From: Priapulus caudatus
Lineage: Eukaryota > Priapulida > Priapulimorpha > Priapulimorphida > Priapulidae
Direction: 5' to 3'
Length of the DNA stretch: 26,496 nucleotides
NCBI RefSeq assembly: GCF_000485595.1
Contig: NW_014577444.1
Location: 77,545 to 104,040, forward strand
Position numbers and translations under genes: made by a program. The notes under the pieces were generated by a model. The model did not search any database, was not told the origin of the DNA, and saw only the letters and a program-made list of their open reading frames with translations. Each line of letters begins with the position of its first letter. Within the stretch, counting starts at the first letter, position 1. Below, one piece after another: positions 18,150-26,496 of this stretch.

Positions 18150-18187
18150 CGTGTGCGTGTGCGTGTGCGTGTGTGTGCGTGCGTGCA
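18101..18187. repeat. (GT)n / (GTGC)n tract at the junction with arm B2
   Basis: GT repeats interrupted by a short tatatata, then gtgcgtgcgtgc, ending where the inverted arm begins (cgcactttttgc). The matching tract in copy 1 runs into the N gap. Confidence 0.93.
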
Positions 18188-18500
18188 CGCACTTTTTGCT
18201 TTTATTTGTTGCCACAGACGAAAATTTCTGTACTCACGTTCCTAAAATCAATATTCGAACGCTTAACCTTAAGCCACATCAAGCGTACGTTATAGCGGCA
18301 GGTGCCCGAAAGTTTTACACGCGTCTCGTTGAGTGCGATACGGACGCTAGCAACAGCGTCTGCATCGCCGGAAATGTTAAAAGTAGCATGCACGTGGGTT
18401 CAGAGTGGACGTAGTATTTTGTGGTGAGAAGAGGGCCACTAGCGCCGCCGCATCCCAGTTACCCAATGGACGAACAAAATTGTTGTCTGCTGACTGAGCC

Positions 18501-18625
18501 CTTGCATCCCGAAGCGCCCCAGCTTCCAGGGCACACCTTCGATGGTGAAACAACAGTGTGAAGGCACCCTATTCCATATAGGTCTTAGCATTTGGCAGGT
18601 ATGTAAGAGTCGGGAATGCGTTGTG
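18501..18625 (-). pseudogene. Cav2: Cav2 domain IV S2 exon b, inverted copy, frame broken by indels
   Basis: Reverse complement matches 16,629-16,739 over its whole length but is 125 bp instead of 111 because of scattered one-base insertions. The acceptor (ctgccag) is kept; the donor has become ggctcag. Fragments such as the codons for PDLTYL and FTLLF can still be followed in changing frames. Insertion-rich differences look like uncorrected long-read errors. A decayed paralogue would also fit. Confidence 0.85.
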
Positions 18626-19278
18626 CTGGCAGGTGACGTGGGCCAAAGCACCAGCAGACAGGGGCGGGCAGAAAAGAAAAGAAAAGAGCAACGTTAATCC
18701 GATAACGGCGCGTCACGGCAGAGGCCGCGTAAAAATGGCGGCGACCGTTGGTCAGTGGCTCTCAGTCTAGGCAAGGCATTCGTGACCAGTCACGTGAGTC
18801 GCTGAGCATAGAGAACACATGACCAACCGCATCGCTCGTCGCTAAGGCCACTGCATGCGGCAGACGTTGGCGCAGCATTGACACCAGCTTGTCTGCTCAG
18901 CGCGAGCAAGGCGACGGTGAGGTGGTGGCTCCCTCTGTTGAATTTTTATCGCCAAAAAACAACTGGCGGCTAGATCTCGTTAAATATTTTGTTAGTAGCG
19001 AACGTGTTTTGCTTTGACCGTTCGGCACGCAGCACCTACTGAATTTTTTGTGAGGAAAGTATCACGCTAGATAATGCATAACATTTGCATGCGCGAAAAA
19101 ATCGCGCGCAGCACTAGATGTACGACCGAGGGCAGCACGAGGGGCTCACCTGCCGGCTGCTCAGAGCGACGGCCTGTCGCGTTAGCGAATGGACAGCTAG
19201 CCGTACATGCAGTCAAACAAGCTGATAGTCTATACCCTGGCAGCGTACTGCTATTCGTGCCATCGACGTGGCCCTTAC
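18626..19278 (-). other. Intron between inverted IVS2 exons
   Basis: Counterpart of 16,041-16,628, 653 bp here. It has no other recognised exon. Confidence 0.8.
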
Positions 19279-19399
19279 CCTGGGATGCGAAAGTATCATC
19301 TTGAGATACATCTCGACCGTAAACAGACAGTGTGAACGCAGTCCATGTTGCAAATTAGCGCTAGCACTTCAACCGTACATCGTCGGGTTGGTTTGCGAA
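19279..19399 (-). pseudogene. Cav2: Cav2 domain IV S2 exon a, inverted copy, frame broken by indels
   Basis: Reverse complement begins FANQPDD (ttcgcaaaccaacccgacg) and matches 15,930-16,040 throughout, but is 121 bp instead of 111. The acceptor reads gcactag where copy B1 has cccacag; the gtaagg donor is kept. An in-frame stop appears soon after the first insertions. Same alternatives as for the other inverted exons. Confidence 0.85.
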
Positions 19400-19504
19400 C
19401 TAGTGCGAACGCGAAAAGAGAAGCAATGCGTGCGTTAATAGCCTGTTCTCCGCGAGGGATGCAATGGCATTGATATGTCTGCACACACTCGTTCTTGCAA
19501 CGTA

Positions 19505-19735
19505 AAAGGCACGCACGCACAACACGCACGCCACGCAGGCACGCACGCACGCAAGGCGGCACGCACGCACGCACGCACGGACGCACGCGACGCACACACA
19601 CACACACACACGGACACACCACACAGCAAGCACGCACGGGCAAATGCACACGCAATGCACATATTATCACGCACAAGCACATCATAGAATACACACACAC
19701 GCGCACATAAGACGCATGCACACACGCGGGCACCA
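19505..19735. repeat. (CA)n / (GCAC)n tract, inverted counterpart of 15,560-15,840
   Basis: gcacgcacgcac units and CA dinucleotides, plus-strand view of the GT/GTGC tract upstream of exon a. Open frames on both strands here are repeat translations. Confidence 0.9.
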
Positions 19736-20118
19736 CTTATTTAAAGCCGTGACGTCCCCACCACACAACTCCACCCTCTAATATGCAATGCAGTGCTTCT
19801 CCGAGACTACTACAGTTGCAATTAGATTTAGCCTAGAAGGATCTTTGTCCCACGCAGCCAGTCCTTCACAGAAGACATTTCGGCGACTGGAGAAATATGC
19901 ACCAGTCGCAGAATGATGCTGCTTTTGAACTTTATCATGGACTCGAACCATTCCGGCATTGGTGATACAAAAGGCAGGTTATGTGAAATAGCAGGGCGTT
20001 GTAAAGTGCTCTTCTCAGATGTGATATGCTCGTGACTGTAACACTTGAATTCGACTATTTTGAAATTTAATAAAGTGGGAAGAAAAATCCTCACCGGGGC
20101 TGTGAAAAATAACAGGAT

Positions 20119-23100
20119 TATATGAGACTATGAGCGCAGAGGGGGTTTGGGTCGGTACAATTACAGATGGTAGTAAGGCTGCACTTTGATAGATTTTTTA
20201 GCAAAGAATATATGTCCTAGAATATGGGAAAGAAAATGTGATAAGCAGTGTATAACTCTCGCCAATCATCTGTGTTATCACCACCGAAATAGTATTATAC
20301 CCTGGCCCTCTTTGCTATCGGGCGCAATATGTGTCTTTGTCAAATTGGAATAAATATTTTTTTTAAGGAACCACAGAGTGCCAATCAATGTGCATACTGG
20401 AGTGCTAACTAATTATGTAATATAAATATAGAACATTTGTGGGGTTTATTTTGTTCAAAAGTTTATGGATATAATGACTAAAAAATATGTAAATTTAGTG
20501 GAAAAAGGTGGCCGAAATCGCGTTGAACATTCAAAATTCAGCATTGCAGCGTTCATAATTCACCAAATGAAAACTCCCAGAGTAACAATATTTACCCATC
20601 AAAAACTTACAAGGACCCACAATGCATGAATATATCATTACTTTTGTAATATGGTGGGTTGTTTGTGGCAGCATAGTCTTAGGCCAAAATTTCAACATAA
20701 CGCCCCCTAATTTTTGATATTTTTGGGCAACGAAAACATAGATTTTTGAAGCATTTTTAGTTTTAGGTATTAATTTTTTTGTATTAGGCTTAGTATCCCA
20801 TGGTAGGTATGTAATCATCAGGTACATTATATTTCAGCAATAGCATGCTTTGATATGACTAAAAATATGTTAAATTTATAGTTGAAAAAGTGGCCGAAAT
20901 CGCTTTGACTTCCAATTCACATTGCACCGGTTCTGTTCGATATTTCAGCAAGATGGGCTGCAACTGGGCCAGTTGTGTTTTTCTGGAAAGATGTAACAAC
21001 GCGAGAAGGTATGTGCACAGTTGTGTGGCCAATGAAGCATTGCATGAGACTGAGCATCGGAAGGCAATTCATCTCCATGGGTTGAGAAAAAACAAACCAG
21101 AAGAAATAGCAACAAGCGACATAACATCCTGTGTCAGAAGACGGAGTGAGTGAATTTGGTCGAAGAGAACCATTTTGTGACAACAAGAAATTTGGGACAG
21201 TGCTCTCTGGCAAACCGCGCAAAATACACGGAGTTAGTCAGCCTACCGTGGGATACGAAATTCTTGAGACTATGCTTCGCATTAAAAACGGAGAAACTCT
21301 TAGGCCTTTTGATGTCTTATGTGGAGCATAGTGAAAACGTCTTTGCTTGCGCCTGCTGCGTGGCTGGCTCAAGAAAGGAAAATTGGGTCTTGCATCTCTT
21401 TGGCTAACCGCAGCAACATGAATGCTCGCTGAGTTTTGGCACCATACAGACAGGATTTAACTATGCTAACGTACCTAGCCAGTCGTATTATGCTGAGAGA
21501 CCAATCTGGCAGCAATCATCCCAGGCTGTGTAACCAGCTTTCTGAGTGGTTCTGTTCTCTGTTCAAGCTATCCTGTCACAATGACATTTGGACGCATTTT
21601 CGTTAACCAAACGACTGAAGTCACTGTGAAGCAAGGACCAGCATCAGACTCCAGGAGGCACAACAATAGGTTTAGTCTAAAATCAGGAGCAGTCAAGCAC
21701 TAATTGACATACCTGGCAGAACACAGGTAGTGCCTTTCTTGCTCAGATGAGGGAAGATGGTACATGAAGATGGATCAATATGTTCCAATCAATGCTGATC
21801 TGCACAAAGACGACGTGTGAGGAAAGGGTTGAGGATGCTGTTTTCGAACAATCGTACATCTGGCTGAAAGGCTGTGTAAATCCATTTGAAGAAGCCCACG
21901 AACTTATCAGTAATCCTCGGACCGCAAAAAAAAGGCCTCAAGATTATCTGCTCAGGATTTGAAGATGGCCAAGAGACATTGAGAGTTAAATGCTACACGA
22001 CTTCAAAGCTGAGAGACTCGAGACGGCCCACGGCACCAAACGCTATTCATGATGCATGAATAATGAAACAAACTGAAGAACCTTATCAGCAATTTAATGC
22101 AAGAAGAAAAGTCCAGATGAGTGGGGCAGATCCGTCGATGATGCTTCAGAGTGACAGAGCATTGTTTGGTGCGCATCAATTGTGATGGCAAAGCAGACGA
22201 AAATCTGCAAATACTTGATTTAACTATTCATCGCTCTTGCTGCTATTACCATGGGCACTGGCAACAGGCCCAGAAGTCTTTACTGTAAAACCAACAAGGC
22301 TGCTCTGCTAGTTATCTAGCAAGAAGAATGCCGCCACAGCTGAACAAACTTCCCTGATCATTCTGGCAAACAATAATAGATGGATATAGCATAATGCAGA
22401 AGGTGAAGGGGATCAAGCTCAACTTTTGAGGAAAATTCCCAGTTTTGTTTTGTGTCATTGGCACTGAAATGATGACAGCACCTAGTGACAGGAGTCGAAA
22501 TCGTCTTTCGACACGCTACAATAGATACATACCATCAAGAACTGTGAAAGGCTCGCCAAGAGGAGATGGAAGCTTGGCCCTGATAGCCTTCAAAGAACAT
22601 TACAGCATGCGTGCAAAATTGTAAGCAATGGAGAAGCTGTCTTTGCCCATGTTTGGAATAAAGTCTAGCCTTCATTTTCATTTCTGGTGAGCGAAATGGA
22701 GAAACGCAGATTACACCCAAGCGTCTGAGATGGAAAGGTGCTAATTTGTCATCACTGGAAAAACAAGTTTGTTTAGCAAAATCACCACGGAAGGCACCAC
22801 CAAGAGAGGTGACTTGAGCTTCAAGTACAGCACGAGAAAGCAGATGGTTGACTCTTACTTTCACGCTGCTGCATGCTGCACAGACCTGGATATCCAGCCA
22901 GTTGTAATCAGCGTCCGATGACACCGAAGTATTCATGTCATTGGGTTGGCGTTTCATACTCAAATTCAATCAGCATTGGTTCCCGAAATGTGCCAAGGCT
23001 AAAGATCGGAAACAAATCATTACATTACCAAAATTGGGCAGCTTTCAGTGGGCGCAGATGTCTTGTCATGGACTTATAGGATGCATGCTTACACAGGTTG

Positions 23101-24768
23101 CAACACTGTCAGCAACCTTTGCAGGCAAAGGATAAATAGGAGCGCTTAAAAATGCTTAGGTCTAGCAAAGAGGTCGGAAGAAACGTTCACCAGAGTTGGG
23201 ACAAGAATGGAATTGGCCGAATGAGGCTTATGATAAGCTGGAGAATGATCACATGCGCTCCTATAGTGCATGCCAGGTCTGGTAAGCAAAGAATTAATAG
23301 CCATTTGATACCAATCTATTCTGGTGCGATAGAAGGGGAGAATTGGAGAGCCACCGAATTGCCATCCATGCCAATGACTGCTTCGCAGAAAACACGTACA
23401 GCGAGCCAATTTACCAGGCAGCCAATTTGAAACGGAAGGCTTTCAGAGGCACCCATGACGCCCAGACCGCAGTTGGAAAGGGGATGGGAAAATGGGATGA
23501 ATCAGGAATGAAAGCAACTTTGGGCTGTGGACCTGGATGAGTGGGAACAAGCAAGCCCTCAGGCTCTTCTGATTTGTTGGCACTGTAGATTGTTCCAAGA
23601 GCTGGGCAAGCTACCAAAATTGTGTCTGGCATTGGTCCAGTGGACTGGAATGTACAGACAATGGTGTTATAACTTGGCTGCTCTGCGGACAATGCAGCCA
23701 TTGTCCTGACGGTCAGACGAAACGATCAGCCTTGGACCGGAAGATGATTCATCTGACGAGGAGCAAGAATACGGATTCGTATGAGCAAAATATGCGTGCA
23801 TCCTAAAAGGACACTTTCCGTGATGTTTTTCAGACGTAACATTAGCTTAGTATGTGTTTAATTCAATGCTGTAATCTGTGTCAATTGTGGTGTTAAAAAT
23901 AACTGGGTAATAACATGTATAATATAACAAAGCGTGTTAAAATTGATCTGGGTATAATAACAATGTATAATATAAGCGAAGGCGTATTTATCGGGGAGAA
24001 TCATTTAATGATAACATAATTATGATAAAGGCCTAGTGTGGAGGCAATTTTGCATGTATTGGTGGAAATATAAAATGTAACGCTGATGTACATACCTACC
24101 ATGGGATACACTAATACCAAAAATTAATACCTAAAACCTATAAATGTTCAAAATCTAAAGTTTGTTCGCAAATATCATAAAAATTAGGGGTATGGTTGAA
24201 CTTTGCCAAGCATATGTGCCACAAACCAACCACCATATTACAAAGTAATGATATATTCAATGCAAGTGGTCCTTGTGAAGTTTTTGATGGGTAATATGTT
24301 ACTCTGGAGTTTTCCATTTTGAATTATTGACAGAAAACGTGCAATGTGAAATTTTTGAAGTCAAAGCGATTTCTGCCCACTTTTCACTAAAGTCAACATA
24401 ATTTTTGGTCATTAATATCAAAATTTGACAAATACCGCCACAAATGATTTTATATTGGCTAATTACTATATTAGTTGGCATCCAGTAGTGGCAATATTGG
24501 CACTACGTATCCTTACAAAAATATTTATTTCAATATTACCAAATATCAACATAATTTGGCAAGCCGAAGAGGGGATAAATAGCTAATTTTCGAGTGATAA
24601 CACAGAGATGGGCCGCGAGAGGTTATACACTGCTATCACATTTTTTTTCATAATCTAGGGGATCTATATCTTTGCTAAAATGCCAAGCAATGAGCAATTA
24701 CTCCATCTGTATGGTACGAACCGGGTCAATTTGGGGGGGTCTGGCCTCATTAGCCTAATAGCAAGTGT
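20119..24768. mobile_element. ~4.65-kb DNA transposon with ~700-bp terminal inverted repeats
   Basis: The left end (about 20,119-20,832) and right end (about 24,077-24,768) are reverse complements along their length. Matching landmarks include agatgg near each tip, gtgataagcagtgtataac against its complement at about 24,620, and tatcccatggtaggtatgt at the inner ends (20,796-20,815 and its complement at about 24,091). The tips read ttatatgagactatgagcgc and, complemented, ttaggctaatgaggcc. The element sits inside arm B2; the corresponding place in arm B1 (about 15,135-15,230) is free of it. A 70-bp part of the left repeat (20,475-20,548) recurs directly at about 20,855-20,930. Exact ends and target-site duplication could not be fixed. 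Confidence 0.85.
20890..23790 (+). pseudogene. Transposon-encoded protein remnant, CxC-like/GCDT-GKGK family
   Basis: Interior of the element. No single long frame survives, but plus-strand fragments in changing frames follow one protein. HETEHRKAIHLHG comes near 21,040; VKQGPASDSRRHN...FSLKSGAVKH near 21,620-21,700; WYMKMDQYVPINADL near 21,760-21,800; QSYIWLKGCVNPFEEAHEL near 21,850-21,905. Next are VMAKQTKICKYLDL near 22,190, GC.LTQVATLSATFAGKG.IGALK near 23,085-23,150, and YQAANLKRKAF near 23,415. The later part has the layout GCDTVSAF.GKGK, then IESH..P, then NYQAAIWKR, which I recall from abundant uncharacterised repeat proteins of corals, molluscs and hemichordates. I cannot assign it to a named transposase superfamily. 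The frame breaks may be decay or the same sequencing errors that affect this whole arm. Confidence 0.55.
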
Positions 24769-25142
24769 TATAGTGTACGGACAAATTACAGTGCAAACCC
24801 ACCGCGTGTAAATGCGAAAACATCACAGCGAGTACATACGAAGTGGCAATCTGGCGTGAACAACCACGTCTTTGTAAATAACAAACAAGCTTTAACAAAT
24901 CGGCTGACACTATACTGGCTTCTTGCATTTAATTGACAAGCCGCGACGGCTTTTTTTCCCAAGCTACATTTGCAACAGCGCTTAAAGGAACCAAGGTAAC
25001 TTTTGACCCCTCATTAACGTTTAGCCTCGCTAGAGACGACAGCGTTTCCAAGCATCGTTTGAGTTATCTAACACCGGCATTGCGTAATTTCTCTATCTAT
25101 CTCCACGCCTAAGCGCTTCGATTTCTGCCTTTCCACGCCTAC
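24769..25142 (-). other. Intron after the minus-strand IV S1 exon
   Basis: Matches the first ~400 bases of arm B1 in reverse complement up to about 25,120. Nothing else is recognised. Confidence 0.75.
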
Positions 25143-25327
25143 CTTCATGCATAAGAATGATTGTGTTGAGATTGAGGATGAAGAACGGCCATGATGAACA
25201 CTCGAAGACGGCGAGAAGACGACCAGCTTCCAAGATGGCGGTAGCGGAGACGAGCTCATTGTCTGCGGCATGTAGCCGAGCCCAGCGGCTTTGCGTTAGA
25301 TGGTGCGACAGTCCTATACACTGCATT
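25143..25327 (-). pseudogene. Cav2: Cav2 exon: III-IV linker end and domain IV S1, minus strand, frame broken
   Basis: Read on the minus strand, the pieces QCI (for QCIDFA), NAKPL, YMPQTMSSS, PSWKLVVFSP, FECSS(W) and FILNLNTIILM follow one another in three frames. Together they match the family order CIDFA..AKPL.RYMPQ, then W.FVVSP.FEYFIM, then LNT..LMMK, that is the III-IV linker end and the S1 helix of domain IV. Acceptor ttgctag and donor gtaggc fit the ends. At least three one- or two-base indels are needed to keep the frame. It lies just upstream of the inverted IVS2 exons, as expected for a minus-strand channel gene. Confidence 0.8.
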
Positions 25328-25915
25328 CTAGCAAGGTACGGGCAAGTGGAGCGCGTGTTGTGTTGTTGTTGTTTGGTTATTGTGTGCTTGTGTGTGCTGC
25401 TGTGTGTGTATGTGTGTGTGTGTGAATGCGTGTGCGCGGGCAGGCAGCCGGATGACACCCGCTTCGGTCCACATCATCTTTATACGGAGACGTTGAGGCG
25501 GCATGCCAACGGGCTCTGCTTCAATAGTGTCGTTACAGCTAGGGTTTGGGTGTAACCGGGGTATGGCATGCACGTAAACAACTTCACATGTTTGGTCTCT
25601 CAGTGGCAAGATAGATGTAGTTAGTTCTGGCTAAGCATGGTAGTGAACGTCATATGAGGGGCTTCGGGTTTCCTGGCAAGGATGTATTTTAATAAACTTT
25701 CCCAGTTTAGTCTCCCACGAGTGGCAAGGTTAGATGTAGGTCCTGCTAAGGTGCCAAGCGAGACAAGAAGTATCTAGCTTGCAAGTAAGGCAGTGAAAGA
25801 GGAGCAACACCGTAGCTCATCAGCTTTGGGTCTACAAATAAGTCACTGGTTAAGAATGAGAATAGGGGTAAGTTTATGTATACGTGCCTAGCTATTTGCG
25901 GAGTTATCACGCCAG
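25328..25915 (-). other. Intron between minus-strand III S6 and IV S1 exons, first part
   Basis: Contains a GT-rich stretch at about 25,377-25,440 and two similar ~50-base segments (ctcagtggcaagatagatgtag at 25,600 and cacgagtggcaaggttagatgtag at 25,716) suggesting a small duplication. No gene is recognised. Confidence 0.6.
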
Positions 25916-25954
25916 CCCCCCCCCCCCCCCCCCCCCCGCCCCCCCCCCCCCACC

Positions 25955-25997
<43 letters not shown>

Positions 25998-26057
25998 CGC
26001 CCCCCCCCCCCCCGCCCCCCCCCACCCCGCCCCGCCCCCCCCCCCCCCCCCCCCCCC
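25916..26057. repeat. Poly-C / poly-G tract, ~140 bp
   Basis: Almost pure C on the plus strand with a few G and A interruptions. The Pro-rich and Gly-rich frames here are translations of it. On the minus strand, the sense strand of the local channel copy, it is a G-run able to form quadruplexes. A length this extreme may also be a sequencing artefact. Confidence 0.97.
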
Positions 26058-26200
26058 TCCGCACATACGCAATCGCACCTCTACACCGTTAGTCCGTAAG
26101 CCCATACACGCTAACCACACGGTGAACAAGGGTTATCTCGCTTTCTCGCCGCTCATCGCTCGTTTCCATTCTGTAAAACTCGTCCTTTGCCCCGACTCAC

Positions 26201-26427
26201 TGGCGTCTATATCCGCTCCTCCTCCCATCAACTCCTTTTGCTCCTGCTCGCTGGAATGTGATGATAATGCAAGCAACGAAGATGTTTCACAAAGAAGAAA
26301 GGGAAATACGATGAGAAGCACCGATAATAGAAAAGGCCATCTCCATCTGGGCGGAAATAGCCGCTGCGGACGCCTTGTCCACCGGCTGCAGTGGCAGTCC
26401 CATGGAGTTCTGCAGAAGGACATCTCT
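26201..26427 (-). pseudogene. Cav2: Cav2 exon: domain III pore end and S6, minus strand, frame broken
   Basis: On the minus strand, after ctcgtcgtccag, pieces in different frames read VLLQNSM, SGYF, QMEMA with FYY, then VFPFFFV, IFVA, IIITFQ-like codons and KELM, ending before gtgagt. This matches the Cav2 order GWP.VL.NSMDAT, GYRMEM.IFYV.YF, VFPFFFVNIF, IIITFQEQG, which is the domain III filter-to-S6 segment. One-base insertions (for example gtgaaacatcttc where the family needs gtgaacatcttc) break the frame several times. It precedes the IV S1 exon in minus-strand order, so the two belong to one copy of the gene. Confidence 0.8.
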
Positions 26428-26496
26428 GGACGACGAGGGGAAGATCTCCTGCTCCAAAACACTATGGTAGATAATCGCTGTCCAATATCCCGCACG
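26428..26496 (-). other. Sequence upstream of the minus-strand III S6 exon
   Basis: Probably intron, ending in the pyrimidine-rich cttcccctcgtcgtccag acceptor. The domain III pore helix with its Glu is not recognised in these bases and should lie beyond the window edge. Confidence 0.5.

Larger units (their letters stand above)
17019..18187 (+). repeat. Block A, copy 2, forming the loop between arms B1 and B2
   Basis: Same content and orientation as 13,581-14,737, cleaner at coding positions. Breakpoints are a TA microsatellite on the left (17,021-17,036) and a GT/GTGC microsatellite on the right (18,125-18,187). Confidence 0.95.
18188..25120 (-). repeat. Inverted-repeat arm B2 (minus orientation), with a transposon inside
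   Basis: Reverse-complement counterpart of 14,763-17,018, interrupted at 20,119-24,768 by a transposon. It contains many extra single bases compared with B1 (the two IVS2 exons are 121 and 125 bp long instead of 111). Its far end lines up with the first base after the N gap. Confidence 0.92.

Noticed and set aside
19828-20094. Minus-strand 88-codon frame with PFVSPMPEWFESMI, resembling the VVSP.FEYFIM start of domain IV S1
   Set aside because: The rest of the frame does not match S1, the matching region in arm B1 is not open, and a far better S1 exon lies at 25,143-25,327.

Overview
The window is eukaryotic, from an invertebrate animal. It carries part of one large intron-rich gene: the pore-forming alpha-1 subunit of a Cav2-type (P/Q-, N-, R-type, Drosophila cacophony class) voltage-gated calcium channel. 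The exons are short, have canonical AG...GT borders and join in frame. They are separated by introns packed with simple repeats. No start or stop codon of the gene lies in the window, and nothing looks bacterial or viral. The organism cannot be named. A short TTAGGG run, a decayed LINE, a tRNA-derived SINE and a transposon ORF with a GCDT/GKGK-like motif would suit a non-insect invertebrate such as a lophotrochozoan, but this is weak evidence.

Layout. (1) 1-3,519: intron-like sequence with no recognised exon. (2) 3,520-5,878: four exons encoding domain II from the S4-S5 linker and S5, through the pore loop with its TGEDW filter, to S6 and the start of the II-III linker. (3) 5,879-13,945: a long II-III linker region with two or three candidate micro-exons (9,711-10,183), a 32-bp minisatellite, many microsatellites, LINE and SINE remnants. 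(4) 13,581-14,737 (block A1): end of the linker plus domain III S1-S2, the latter with an internal frameshift, ending at a 25-N assembly gap (14,738-14,762). (5) 14,763-17,018 (arm B1): two intact 111-nt exons that each encode domain IV S2, a textbook mutually exclusive pair. (6) 17,019-18,187 (block A2): a second, cleaner copy of block A. (7) 18,188-25,120 (arm B2): an inverted, indel-ridden copy of arm B1, interrupted by a ~4.65-kb DNA transposon with ~700-bp terminal inverted repeats. (8) 25,121-26,496: further minus-strand, indel-ridden channel exons (domain IV S1, domain III pore-S6), in the right order for a minus-strand gene.

So the right half is B1 > A2 > inverted B2, a large inverted repeat with a duplicated block A as its loop. 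Either the locus has really undergone inverted duplication, or the assembly has stacked two haplotypes or poorly corrected long reads beside an N gap. The single-base indels in A1 and B2, set against intact frames in A2 and B1, favour the second reading. Substitutions in the intron parts, and the transposon in only one arm, suggest two real haplotypes or paralogues.

Most interesting are the IVS2 exon pair (same length, same phase, 17 of 37 identical residues, voltage-sensor residues kept in both) and a tandemly duplicated decoy 3' splice site before the domain III exon, whose use would stop the protein after two domains.
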